This document shows positions 55,671-64,000 of a stretch of DNA of 64,000 bases, in pieces; position 1 is the first letter of the stretch, and each line of letters opens with the position of its first letter. The position numbers and the translations under genes were made by a program. The notes under the pieces are model-generated. The model had not been told where the DNA came from. It saw nothing but the letters and a program-made list of their open reading frames with translations, and made no database searches. This stretch comes from Microvirga massiliensis (GTDB lineage Bacteria > Pseudomonadota > Alphaproteobacteria > Rhizobiales > Beijerinckiaceae), in assembly GCF_001006805.1 (NCBI RefSeq), contig NZ_LN811350.1, positions 649,201-713,200 of the forward strand, in the 5' to 3' direction.

Positions 55671-57737
55671 TTACGCAGCGGTGCCGCTCCCGTGCAGCCC
55701 GCGCTTGGCGAGAAGCGCCTCCGGCGTCGGGAGTCGTCCACGGAATGCCCGGTAAGCCTCCTCGGGGTCGCGCAGGTTTCCTGCCGAATAGATGAATTCC
55801 CTCAATCGTCTGGCGGTTTCGGCATGGAACGGATCACCTGCCTCCTCGAAGGCCTTGAAGGCGTCCGCGTCGAGCACTTCCGACCAGAGATAGCTGTAAT
55901 AGCCAGCCGAATAGCCATCGCCCGCGAAGACATGCGCGAAATGCGGAGTGCGATGCCGCATGATGATCGTGTCCGGCATGCCGATGCGCTGCAGCGCCTC
56001 GCGCTCGAACGCCGTGACGTCGAGAACATCACCTTCGGTCAGGCGATGAAGGTCGAGATCAACGAAGGCGGACGCCAGATATTCGACTGTCGCGAAGCCC
56101 TGGTTGAAGGTTCGGGCGCCGATCAAACGCTCGAGCAACTCTTCCGGAATGGGCTGGCCGGTCTCGGTATGGATCGCAAAACGCTGGAGAATGGCTGGTT
56201 GCGAGAGCCAGTGCTCGTAGAGCTGCGACGGCAGTTCCACGAAATCCGTCGGAACGGCGGTCCCGGCGAGGAGCGGATAGGTAACGTCCGACAGGAGGCC
56301 ATGAAGGGCATGGCCGAACTCGTGGAACAGCGTGCGCGCGTCGTCGAAGCTGAGCAGCGCCGGGTCCCCCTTCGCGAAGTTCATTACGTTGACGATGATC
56401 GGCCGCACGTCCCCGGTGAGCCGCTCCTGCGTCCGGAATGCACTCATCCAGGCGCCGCTCCGTTTACTCGGGCGGGCGAAGTAATCCCCGATGAACAACC
56501 CCACGGAACGGCCATCTTCTGCTTCGACCTCGAAAATACGAAGGTCGGGATGATAGCGAGGAGCGTCCCGGACTTCCGTGAAGCGCAGGCCAAACAGGCG
56601 GTTCGCCGTGTCGAAGGCCGCCGCGATCATGCAGTCGAGCTGAAAATACGGTTTGATCGCCGCCTCATCGAGATCATGGCGCAGGCGCCGGAGCCGCTCG
56701 CTGTAGTAGCGCCAGTCCCAGGGAGCGATCCCGTCGTTCAATCCGTCCGCGCGGGCGAGCGCCTCGAGATCCGCCTGCTCCTCCCGGGCACGGGCAACGG
56801 CGGGATCCCAGACCTCGCGTAACAGGTTCTCGACGGCCGCGGGATTTTTCGCCATCGTGTCGGCGAGCTTGAACGCCGCGAATGTCTCGTAGCCGAGGAG
56901 GAGCGCACGCTCCTCGCGCAACCGGATCATCTCGGCGATGATCGGCTTGTTATCGGTCTCCCCGTCGTGATCACCCCGGCTCGCCCAGGCGGCGAATGCC
57001 TTCTCTCTCAGGTCCCGGCGACTCGAGAACTGGAGAAACGGCTCGATGCTCGAGCGCGCCAGCGTGATGACGTGGCGACCGGTGAGGCCACGTTCTTCGG
57101 CCGCCCGGGATGCCGCCTCCTTCACGAACGCCGGAAGCCCCGCGAGGTCGTCCTCGTCCTTGAGCACGAGGCAGTAGGACTTCTCGTCGGTGAGCACGTT
57201 CTGCGCAAAGCGTGTGCCCAGTTCGGCAAGGCGTTCCATGATCTGCGCGAGCCGGGCCTTGTTATCCGGGCCGAGACGGGCTCCCGCCCTCAGGAACATG
57301 GTGTGATAGCGGTTCAGGACCCTCCGCTGTTCGGGCGAGAGCGCATCGCCATCCTGGGCTGCCGCGAGAGCATCGACGCGCCGGAACAGCGCCTCGCTCA
57401 TGAAGATCGCCGTGCGGTGGCGTGCGAGGCGCGGGGCCATGTCGCGTTCGATCGCCTGCAGGGCATCGTTCGTATGGGCGCCCGTCAGGTTGTAGAAGAG
57501 TGCCGAAACGCGCTTCAGCAACTGACCCGATTTCTCGAGCGCCTCGAGCGTATTCCCGAAGGTCGGCGCCTCGGGCGAGCCGGCGATCGCATCCACCTCC
57601 GCGATATGCAGCGCGAGAGCTTTTTCGAAGGCCGGCGGGAAATGACCGGGGCGAATGGATTCGAAGGGGGGCAGGCCAAACGGGGCCGTCCAAGTCTGGA
57701 GAATGGGGTTCTCGGCGTCACCTTCGGGACTTGTCAT
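55671..57737 (-). CDS. M3 family zinc metallopeptidase (oligopeptidase A/Dcp-like)
   Basis: This 688-residue enzyme degrades short peptides in the cytoplasm. The zinc motif HEFGH is at 472-476, with the third ligand expected in the following helix. The long helical N-terminus (ALALHIAEVDAIAG) and the RTFNQGFATVEYLASAFVD segment are typical of M3 oligopeptidases. Length fits OpdA/PrlC. The frameshifted hydrolase gene lies upstream on the same strand, 94 bases away. Confidence 0.9.
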   Translation of the reverse strand: MTSPEGDAENPILQTWTAPFGLPPFESIRPGHFPPAFEKALALHIAEVDAIAGSPEAPTFGNTLEALEKSGQLLKRVSALFYNLTGAHTNDALQAIERDMAPRLARHRTAIFMSEALFRRVDALAAAQDGDALSPEQRRVLNRYHTMFLRAGARLGPDNKARLAQIMERLAELGTRFAQNVLTDEKSYCLVLKDEDDLAGLPAFVKEAASRAAEERGLTGRHVITLARSSIEPFLQFSSRRDLREKAFAAWASRGDHDGETDNKPIIAEMIRLREERALLLGYETFAAFKLADTMAKNPAAVENLLREVWDPAVARAREEQADLEALARADGLNDGIAPWDWRYYSERLRRLRHDLDEAAIKPYFQLDCMIAAAFDTANRLFGLRFTEVRDAPRYHPDLRIFEVEAEDGRSVGLFIGDYFARPSKRSGAWMSAFRTQERLTGDVRPIIVNVMNFAKGDPALLSFDDARTLFHEFGHALHGLLSDVTYPLLAGTAVPTDFVELPSQLYEHWLSQPAILQRFAIHTETGQPIPEELLERLIGARTFNQGFATVEYLASAFVDLDLHRLTEGDVLDVTAFEREALQRIGMPDTIIMRHRTPHFAHVFAGDGYSAGYYSYLWSEVLDADAFKAFEEAGDPFHAETARRLREFIYSAGNLRDPEEAYRAFRGRLPTPEALLAKRGLHGSGTAA

Positions 57738-57831
57738 GTCGTTTCATCCAATCTGGTCGTTTTCTATGCAGGTGCGCGGTCCTGGCGGTCGATAGCAGTT
57801 TCCAAAGGACGTGCTCAGGTCTCGACGGATG

Positions 57832-58591
57832 CTATCCGGTAGGTGCGCGGCCGGTTTCCTCGCGGGTGAGCTGATGCTTCAGGAAAGCCAGTGTGCGCTG
57901 CATCGCATCCTCCGCGGCCGCGCCGTGGAAGCCGTGCCCCTGTCCCGGATAGATCACGGCTTCGACCAGCACCCCCTGCTCGCGCGCCAGGGCTTCGACG
58001 GCATGGGCGTTTGCTACCGGGACGATCCGATCGGCCGCGCCGTGCAGGACCAGAAGCGGCGGCAGGAGGGCGTCCTTCGCAATCGCCCCGTGCGGTACCG
58101 GGCCGGAATAATGGACGAGAGCGCGAACCCTTCGATCCGATGAAGCGACGGCCAAGCCGAGCGCAGCCCCGAGCGAGATCCCAACGATTGCGATCCGGTC
58201 GCGATGGGCTTCGGGCCGGTCCTCCACGAAGGTGAGCGCGTCGGCAACCACATTGATCCAGGCCGGGAAGTTCCGGAACATGCTGGCGAGCGATGCACGC
58301 ATCTCGCCTGTCCGGTCCAGATAATGAACGAAGTAAACGTTGAAGCCGGCTGCCGCGATCGCGCGCGCCCGCGCGATACATGGCATTGCTCCGCGGCCCA
58401 TCCGCACCGTGCAGCATGATCACGGCGGGCGCGCTGGTTCCCAGTGCGGAAAAGAGGTCGACTCTGATCCGGCTCGCACCGCTCCTGAACGTTAGTTCCT
58501 GCTCTCGGATTGCGGCATCCGCACTGGAGAGCAGAGGCGAGAAGGGCAGGGCGACCGCCCCCGTGAGGAGCGCACGTCGTGTGGTCGGCAT
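57832..58591 (-). pseudogene. Frameshifted dienelactone hydrolase-like gene
   Basis: Two frames join into one alpha/beta-hydrolase. The first (ATG at 58591) has a Tat-like or secretory start MPTTRRALLTGAVALPF and runs through VIMLHGADGPRSNAMYR. The second continues as ARAIAAAGFNVYFVHYLDRTGE, then GISLGAALGLAV with the nucleophile elbow, a DRIVPV acid loop and GQGHGFHG with the catalytic His. The switch falls in a GC-rich run near 58361-58372, where CCC at 58368-58370 looks one base too long. It may be a sequencing error or a true frameshift. If intact it would be a secreted hydrolase of unknown substrate. Confidence 0.75.
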
Positions 58592-58767
58592 GGAATGGAT
58601 TGCAGGGACCTTTGACGAACAACCTGCAACATGGGGGTGTCCTCCCTGGATCCGCAGAGGGGCAAATGGCCCCATCGAGCCGGCAGGCAGCTCACGGCCA
58701 AGGATCGTTCATCCGGCTTTGGCGTTGAGGGGGAGCCGCCGCGAAGGCGGCTCGAGGACCCGTATTG

Positions 58768-60795
58768 ATGCCCGACCCATCCAGCACGCCGAAATCCCAG
58801 CAGCCGGAGATCCCTCCAGCGGGCGTGCCGAGCCTGTCCGGTCTCACGACCCTGGCGGTCGGTGTCGTCATCGTCGCCGCGCTCTTCGTGGGACGAGACG
58901 TGTTCCTCCCGGTCGTTTTGGCGCTTCTGCTCGCCTTCGTGCTCACCCCGCTCGTGAACCTCCTCCGGCGCCTGCATTTCAGCCGCGTGCCGGCGGTAAT
59001 TACGGCCGTTCTGTTCGCCCTGACCATTCTCATGCTGCTCGCGGGCACCATCGGGCTACAGGTCGCGAGCCTTGCAAGCGACCTTCCGCTCTACCAGCGC
59101 ACATTCCACGAGAAGGTATCGTCCCTGCGCGAGGGGGCCATCGGACGCATCCCCGAATTCCTCAAGAGCGTGGATCGGGAGATCGAGCGGGCCACGAAGG
59201 AGACGCCCGCAACGGCGCCCGCTCCTGCCCCCGATCCTGCTCCTGCCGCGTCGGCACCCGAGGAGCCCCAGCCGATCCCGGTCGAGGTCCACGAGCGCGA
59301 GGAGACGCCGCTCGAGCTTTCACGCAGAGTGCTGGCGCCGCTCGTCGAGCCGCTGGCTATGACCGGAATCGTGTTCGTGGTCCTGGTCTTCGTTCTCCTC
59401 CAGCGCGAGGATCTGCGCGACCGGCTGATCCGCCTTTTCGGTTCGAGAGATCTTCATCGCACGACCGTGGCGATGGACGATGCGGCCCACCGGCTGAGCC
59501 GCTACTTCCTGATGCAGCTCGGGATGAATGCGGCATTCGGGGCCTTCATTGCTGCCGGTCTATGGCTCATCGGTGTTCCCTCTCCGCTCCTCTGGGGGAT
59601 CTTCACGATGCTGATGCGGTTCGTCCCCTATATCGGCTCGTTTCTGGCCGCTGGAGCGCCGGCCATTCTGGCGGCAGCGGTGGACCCGGGCTGGACAATG
59701 CTGCTTGCGACCGTGGCGCTCTTCCTCGTCAGCGAGCCGATCATGGGCCATGTGATCGAACCGCTCGTCTATGGCCAGAGCACCGGGCTTTCGCCGTTCG
59801 CGGTCGTGCTGTCCGCCATCTTCTGGACCTGGCTCTGGGGGCCGATCGGCCTGATCATCGCGACGCCGCTCACCCTCTGTCTCGTCGTGCTCGGGCGACA
59901 CGTCGAGCGGCTGGAATTCCTGGACGTGCTGCTGGGCGACCGGCCCGCGCTCACGCCCGCCGAGAATCTATATCAGCGCATGCTCGCCGGGGATCCGGAC
60001 GAGGCGGTAGAGCACGCGGAACTTCTTCTCAAGGACCGCTCTCTGACGTCCTATTACGACGAGGTGGCTTTGCCGGGCCTTCGGTTCGCTGCGAGCGATG
60101 CCGCCCGCGGCGTTCTGAGCGTCGCGCAGATCAGCCGTATCAACGAAGCCGTGCAGGCACTTGTATCGGATCTCAGCCCGCACACCGACGAGCCGCCGGA
60201 TGATGACAAGCCGAACGAGCCGGTCGCGCCCCCGAACGATGAGGTGCCGACCGAGCGCACACCAGCCGCTCCGCCGGACCAGCCCCGGCCGGAGGACATT
60301 CCCGCCGAGTGGCGAGTCGACGGTGCCATTCTCTGCATTGCGGGTCGGGGTCCGCTCGATGAGGCTGCCGCGATGATGCTAGCGCAACTCCTGCGCAAAT
60401 ATGGCTTCGGGACCAAGGTCTTGCCCCATGCCGCGGTATCTCGTTCGGCGATCGGCAGCCTCGATGTCTCGGCAGTTCGGATGGCCTGCATCTCGTATCT
60501 CGAGATCAGCGGGACGCCGGCTCATCTTCGCTATCTTCTGCGTCGCCTCCGGCAACGCGTCGCAACGGCGCCGATCCTCGTCGGTCTCTGGCCCGCCGAT
60601 GATGCAATCCAGCAGGACGAGAATCTACAGACGGCCGTCGGCGCAGACCACTTCGTCGCCTCACTCCGCGAGGCTGTCCTCTGCTGCCTCCGGGAAGCAA
60701 CGGGACAGCCGGCTGGGAATGGCCACCCCGAGGAGGGAGAAGCCGTGTCGGGCAAGGCACGGCGGATGCCCGAGAAGGTTCCACTGCCGGCCTGA
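58768..60795 (+). CDS. AI-2E/PerM family permease with extra C-terminal domain
   Basis: This 675-residue protein has the AI-2E transporter (UPF0118) membrane fold at about 25-385, with a Pro/Ala-rich insert near 148-175. The C-terminal third is cytoplasmic: a helical segment (about 395-475), a Pro-rich linker (about 475-515) and an alpha/beta domain (about 515-635) that reads like a Rossmann or B12-binding-like fold (AILCIAGRGPLDEAAAMML then APILVGLW). No DxHxxG motif is present, so no cobalamin binding is claimed. Family members export AI-2 or small ions, and the substrate here is unknown. A TTG one codon upstream is possible. Confidence 0.8.
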   Translation: MPDPSSTPKSQQPEIPPAGVPSLSGLTTLAVGVVIVAALFVGRDVFLPVVLALLLAFVLTPLVNLLRRLHFSRVPAVITAVLFALTILMLLAGTIGLQVASLASDLPLYQRTFHEKVSSLREGAIGRIPEFLKSVDREIERATKETPATAPAPAPDPAPAASAPEEPQPIPVEVHEREETPLELSRRVLAPLVEPLAMTGIVFVVLVFVLLQREDLRDRLIRLFGSRDLHRTTVAMDDAAHRLSRYFLMQLGMNAAFGAFIAAGLWLIGVPSPLLWGIFTMLMRFVPYIGSFLAAGAPAILAAAVDPGWTMLLATVALFLVSEPIMGHVIEPLVYGQSTGLSPFAVVLSAIFWTWLWGPIGLIIATPLTLCLVVLGRHVERLEFLDVLLGDRPALTPAENLYQRMLAGDPDEAVEHAELLLKDRSLTSYYDEVALPGLRFAASDAARGVLSVAQISRINEAVQALVSDLSPHTDEPPDDDKPNEPVAPPNDEVPTERTPAAPPDQPRPEDIPAEWRVDGAILCIAGRGPLDEAAAMMLAQLLRKYGFGTKVLPHAAVSRSAIGSLDVSAVRMACISYLEISGTPAHLRYLLRRLRQRVATAPILVGLWPADDAIQQDENLQTAVGADHFVASLREAVLCCLREATGQPAGNGHPEEGEAVSGKARRMPEKVPLPA

Positions 60796-60830
60796 GCGGA
60801 TTTCGGAGAATCGGACTGCCGTGCGGCTCA

Positions 60831-61310
60831 TCAGAAACTGAGCGGTGCGTTGTCGACGACTTCCTTCATGACAAAGAAAGTGCGCGTTTGCCGGACACCC
60901 GGTAGCGCGATCAGCTTCTCGGCGTGCAGCCGGTTGAAATCAACAATATCTCGCACGCGTATCTTCAGGAAGTAATCGAAATCGCCAGCCACAAGATGGC
61001 AATCGAGCACGACTGGCAGATCCCGGATCGCTGCTTCGAAGGCGCCGAAGCTCTCAGGTGTGGAGCGGTCGAGCACAACTCCTACGAAGGCGAGGGTCCC
61101 CCGGTCGACCCGATGTGGCGCAACCTGGGCCCGCACGGCACCAACGTATCCATCTGCGAACAACCGCTGGACCCGACGGTGGCAGGTCGCTGGACTGGTA
61201 TTCACCCGTTTTGCAATGTCAGCATTGCTGAGACGCCCGTCAGCTTGAAGCAGACGGAGAATTTTCAGATCTGTCCGGTCAAGCGCTCCCCTGCTGGTGG
61301 ATCCGTTCAT
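60831..61310 (-). CDS. acdR: Lrp/AsnC family regulator, probably of the ACC deaminase gene
   Basis: This 159-residue protein has an AsnC-type helix-turn-helix (about 12-60; DRTDLKILRLLQADGRLSNADIAKRVN) and a RAM ligand-binding domain (about 70-150). It is divergent from acdS with 143 bases between, exactly like AcdR in Pseudomonas putida and other ACC deaminase clusters, where AcdR controls acdS. The name rests on this context as well as the family. A palindrome CTCTTAGAGAG lies between the two genes. Confidence 0.82.
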   Translation of the reverse strand: MNGSTSRGALDRTDLKILRLLQADGRLSNADIAKRVNTSPATCHRRVQRLFADGYVGAVRAQVAPHRVDRGTLAFVGVVLDRSTPESFGAFEAAIRDLPVVLDCHLVAGDFDYFLKIRVRDIVDFNRLHAEKLIALPGVRQTRTFFVMKEVVDNAPLSF

Positions 61311-61351
61311 TTTAGCGCCTTCAGTCGAAAGGAAATCACAGCATACAGTCG

Positions 61352-61386
61352 CTCTTAGAGAGATCGGAGAAATAACGGACTATACT
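61352..61386 (+). promoter_or_regulatory. acdS promoter with palindromic operator candidate
   Basis: The palindrome CTCT-TAG-AGAG (61352-61362) overlaps where a -35 box would sit for a TATACT -10-like element at 61381-61386. That fits control by the divergent Lrp-type regulator. Boxes are read by eye only. Confidence 0.45.
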
Positions 61387-61453
61387 ATGAGAGGACGTTT
61401 CAATCCAGTCCTGGTAGCTTCGTCGCATCCAAACATCCGGAGACCTGCCTGCC

Positions 61454-62464
61454 ATGTTGGAAAAATTCGAGCGGTATCCTCTCACCTTTGGTCCGACTCC
61501 GATCGAGAAACTGGAGCGGCTGTCAGCTCACCTGGGTGGACGGGTCGAGATCTTCGCCAAGCGAGAAGATTGCAATTCCGGGCTGGCATTTGGCGGCAAC
61601 AAGCTGCGCAAATTGGAGTATATCGTGCCGGATGCCATTGCGAGCGGAGCCGATACGCTTGTCTCGATCGGTGGCGTGCAGTCCAATCACACACGGATGG
61701 TTGCGGCCACTGCCGCGAAGATCGGTATGAAATGCCGTCTGGTTCAGGAGAGTTGGGTGCCGCACGACGATGCGGTCTATGACCGGGTCGGCAATATCCT
61801 GCTGTCCCGAGTCATGGGTGCCGAGGTTCAGCTCGTTGACGAAGGCTTCGATATCGGGATCCGTGAGAGCTGGGAAAATGCCCTCGAGGATGTGAGGGCG
61901 AAGGGCGGCAAACCCTATCCGATCCCTGCAGGAGCATCCGTTCACAAACTCGGTGGTCTCGGCTATGTCGGTTTTGCAGAGGAAGTACGGAAGCAGGAAG
62001 TTGCACTCGGCTTCACATTCGACTTCGTCGTGGTTTGCACCGTAACCGGATCGACTCACGCAGGCATGGTCGTCGGCTTCGCCAAAGATGGACGCCACCG
62101 CAGTGTGATCGGTATCGACGCTTCGGCTACCCCGGCCCAGACCCGGGCCCAAGTTCTGGATATTGCTCGGAAAACTTCGGATCTGATTGGCGGAAAGAAC
62201 ATCGATCCTGAGGATATCGTGCTGAATGAAGATCACGCGTATCCCGTATACGGGATCCCGTCCAAGGAAACTCTCGAGGCCATCCGGCTTGCAGCACGCC
62301 TCGAAGGCATGATGACCGACCCGGTTTACGAGGGGAAATCCATGCAGGGAATGATTGACCTTGTCAGGAAAGGTTTCTTTCCCGCCGGTTCGAGAATTCT
62401 GTACGCACATCTGGGCGGCGTACCCGCCATCAACGGCTACAGTTATACGTTCCGAAACGGATGA
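61454..62464 (+). CDS. acdS: 1-aminocyclopropane-1-carboxylate deaminase
   Basis: This 336-residue PLP enzyme opens ACC, the plant ethylene precursor, to 2-oxobutyrate and ammonia. The PLP Lys50 is in [11 protein letters not shown], and Ser77 in GGVQSNHT matches the active-site Ser78 of the Pseudomonas enzyme. The two residues that separate true ACC deaminase from D-cysteine desulfhydrase are both present: Glu293 in VYEGKS and Leu320 in YAHLGG. The deaminase lets plant-associated bacteria lower plant ethylene. An Asp/Glu racemase gene follows convergently 16 bases away. Confidence 0.93.
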   Translation: MLEKFERYPLTFGPTPIEKLERLSAHLGGRVEIFAKREDCNSGLAFGGNKLRKLEYIVPDAIASGADTLVSIGGVQSNHTRMVAATAAKIGMKCRLVQESWVPHDDAVYDRVGNILLSRVMGAEVQLVDEGFDIGIRESWENALEDVRAKGGKPYPIPAGASVHKLGGLGYVGFAEEVRKQEVALGFTFDFVVVCTVTGSTHAGMVVGFAKDGRHRSVIGIDASATPAQTRAQVLDIARKTSDLIGGKNIDPEDIVLNEDHAYPVYGIPSKETLEAIRLAARLEGMMTDPVYEGKSMQGMIDLVRKGFFPAGSRILYAHLGGVPAINGYSYTFRNG

Positions 62465-62480
62465 TCCGTCGCCAATGCCA

Positions 62481-63173
62481 TTACTGGCGCGCTGCACGGC
62501 GCAGCGCCGCCCGCGCAAGCAGGCGTGTGGAATCGAGCGTCGGCAGCGGAGAATTCAAGTCGTTGACGATCAAGGGGATCTCGGTGCAACCCAGTATGAC
62601 GGCCTCGCAACCCTCATCCTTCATTCGTCCGATCACTCGCTGAAGGGAGGCGACCGCCTCGGGCCTGAAGACGCCGTAAACCAGCTCTTCCATGATGATG
62701 CGGTTGATCTCTTCGCGGTCGACGGCGTCCGGGCGAACAAAATCCAGCCCGCGTGCGGTAAGCTTGTCGGGATAGACCTCGCTGTCGACGAGCCAGCGGG
62801 TTCCGGTCAGGCCAAGGCACCGGTAGCCATGTTCGACGGCCTGTTCGGCGACGATCTCGGCGATGTGCAGCCAGGGGAGCGGCGATCGCGGCTCGACGAA
62901 GGGAAGCGCCTGGTGAATGGTGTTGTCGGGACAGATCAGGAATTCGGCGCCGGTCCTGGCAAGCTTGTCCGCTGAGCTGAGCATCAGCTCGCCCACGCCC
63001 TTCCAGTCGTGGCGGCCGATGCGGTCCACGTAGTCGGCAAGCGAGTACGTGTGCATGGAGACTTCGGGATGAGCAAGTGGTCCGAGGAGCTGCGCACCTT
63101 CCGTGCAGATGGTCCGGTAGCAGAGGGCTGCTCCTTCGGCCGAACAGGCGACGATACCGATGTGTCGGGGCAT
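62481..63173 (-). CDS. Aspartate/glutamate racemase family protein
   Basis: This 230-residue enzyme has the two-cysteine racemase pattern: CPDNT with Cys81 and GCTEIP with Cys196. The reaction is likely racemisation of Asp, Glu or a related amino acid without cofactor. It ends next to acdS (convergent). The ATG at 63173 matches the family start MPRHIGIVAC; a longer open frame upstream has no match. Confidence 0.85.
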   Translation of the reverse strand: MPRHIGIVACSAEGAALCYRTICTEGAQLLGPLAHPEVSMHTYSLADYVDRIGRHDWKGVGELMLSSADKLARTGAEFLICPDNTIHQALPFVEPRSPLPWLHIAEIVAEQAVEHGYRCLGLTGTRWLVDSEVYPDKLTARGLDFVRPDAVDREEINRIIMEELVYGVFRPEAVASLQRVIGRMKDEGCEAVILGCTEIPLIVNDLNSPLPTLDSTRLLARAALRRAARQ

Positions 63174-63424
63174 GGAGGCTCCTTTCGTCGTCAGGCCCGT
63201 CTCGCCATAGCCGGGATGCCAGAGCCAAGCCATCGCCTGTCCGGGCCGGAGTCATGCCGCATGATCGGGCAATCGCTCATCCGTCCCCAGCACGGTGCCC
63301 GTGCAGGGGCTCCGAGCAATGCGAGAGCCAAGTACTCGCACAGGATCGTCGGCGCCTCGACCACGTTGTATCCTGACGGAGGAATCGTCGCATCGAAGCG
63401 GCTGGATCTGAGGAGGAAACGGCA

Positions 63425-64000
63425 ATGACGACACAGGCACGGATGGATTCGCTGCAGAGCATCGGCTTCGAGGTGCAGGATCCGCAGCGCTTTGCCAACA
63501 ACATGGCCCTCCTGCTCGGGGAAACCAGCAACGCCGTCGCTGCCCTGTTCCAGCCGCAGTTGGCAGATCCGACGGCGGCGAGCAGCATGGACGAGATCAC
63601 CCCCGTCGCGAAGACTTTCGCGCAGGTCCAGCAGGCTTGGCTGAGCCAGCCGGGGACGATTCTCAAGGCTCAATCGGAACTCTGGCAATCCTATCTGGAC
63701 CTATGGAACTCGTCCGTGCGGCAGATGATGGGCCTGGGCAGTGGTGAGACGGCGCTTCCCGAGAAGGACAAGCGCTTCAAGAGTCCGGACTGGTCGGAGA
63801 ACCAGTTCTTCGATTTCATGAAGAAGTCGTATCTGATCACGTCCAATTGGGCGGAGCGTCTGGTCGATGAAGTCGAGGGGCTCGATCAGGACACCCATCA
63901 CAAGGCTCGTTTCTACACGAAGCAGATCGTCAACGCGGTCGCTCCGTCGAACTGGGTGTTCACGAATCCCGAGCTTCTGCGTGAGACCTTTGCCTCCGAT
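63425..64000 (+). CDS. phaC: Poly-3-hydroxybutyrate synthase, class I, N-terminal part
   Basis: The first 192 codons of a polymerase that joins (R)-3-hydroxyacyl-CoA into PHA granules. The stretch matches the PhaC N-terminal domain (FKSPDWSENQFFDFMKKSYL, FYTKQIVNAVAPSNWVFTNPELL). The catalytic Cys and His lie past the window edge. AGGAGG at 63411-63416 is a strong ribosome binding site for the ATG at 63425. The shared acetoacetyl-CoA/3-hydroxybutyryl-CoA pool links it to ccr, ecm and mcd. Confidence 0.9.
   Translation, partial: MTTQARMDSLQSIGFEVQDPQRFANNMALLLGETSNAVAALFQPQLADPTAASSMDEITPVAKTFAQVQQAWLSQPGTILKAQSELWQSYLDLWNSSVRQMMGLGSGETALPEKDKRFKSPDWSENQFFDFMKKSYLITSNWAERLVDEVEGLDQDTHHKARFYTKQIVNAVAPSNWVFTNPELLRETFASD

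Noticed and set aside
53273..55795. Long open frame of 840 codons antisense to the histidine kinase
   Set aside because: High-GC sequence opens the opposite strand. The translation has no signal peptide, domain or family-like pattern, while the kinase on the other strand has every expected motif.
58380..60203. Open frame of 607 codons in another frame of the AI-2E-type gene
   Set aside because: The reading is Arg/Ala/Gly-rich with no family pattern, and it overlaps the frameshifted hydrolase and the permease, both of which have clear motifs.

Overview
The window is high-GC chromosomal DNA from an alphaproteobacterium of the order Hyphomicrobiales, most likely a Methylobacteriaceae member such as Microvirga or a relative. 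This is inferred from the linked order CorC/HlyC transporter-aroB-aroK-small membrane gene-xerD, from metX-metW, from ftsE-ftsX-ydcF-plsC next to hpt and cpdR, and from three genes of the ethylmalonyl-CoA pathway (ccr, ecm, mcd). I saw no rRNA, tRNA, CRISPR array, phage or intact insertion sequence.

Layout. 1-7 kb: the start of a glycoside hydrolase cut by the window edge, a Crp/Fnr regulator, a large MscS-type channel, a CAP-domain lipoprotein and a MotAB/PomAB-like stator pair. 7-10 kb: a cyclic-glucan type ABC exporter and an epoxide-hydrolase-like enzyme. 10-20.4 kb: core metabolism, with shikimate genes aroB and aroK, xerD, methionine genes metX and metW, and an aromatic amino acid run of chorismate mutase, hisC-type aminotransferase and prephenate/arogenate dehydrogenase. 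20.4-31.7 kb: DUF2125 protein, ChaC, plsC, ydcF, ftsX, ftsE, zinc-ribbon protein, hpt, cpdR, tspO, a Cys/Met-metabolism PLP enzyme and an EAL phosphodiesterase with a degenerate GGDEF domain. 31.8-35.3 kb: ecm and ccr, divergently transcribed.

36.3-46.4 kb looks like an accessory catabolic island. A gene-poor stretch is followed by one nine-gene operon on the minus strand (periplasmic binding protein, ABC ATPase, two permeases, FAD oxidase, [2Fe-2S] subunit, FAD/BFD-type subunit, second FAD oxidase, RidA). A divergent LysR gene of the OccR/NocR kind precedes it. The oxidase subunits resemble HcnABC, opine oxidase and D-hydroxyproline dehydrogenase. The reading is uptake of an amine, imino acid or opine-like compound, its oxidation to an imine, and imine hydrolysis by RidA. 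The substrate is unknown. The leader of the binding-protein gene holds two tandem palindromes 32 bp apart.

46.6-64 kb: EamA exporter, mcd (third ethylmalonyl-CoA pathway gene), a disordered protein, a DUF4142 protein, a ferredoxin-NADP reductase, a nine-hundred-residue hybrid histidine kinase, an M3 oligopeptidase, a frameshifted dienelactone-hydrolase-like gene, an AI-2E-type permease with a long extra C-terminal domain, an ACC deaminase module (divergent Lrp-type regulator, acdS, Asp/Glu racemase) and the start of a class I PHA synthase. The ethylmalonyl-CoA and PHA genes fit an organism that handles C2 units through acetoacetyl-CoA and 3-hydroxybutyryl-CoA. ACC deaminase fits a plant- or soil-associated life.
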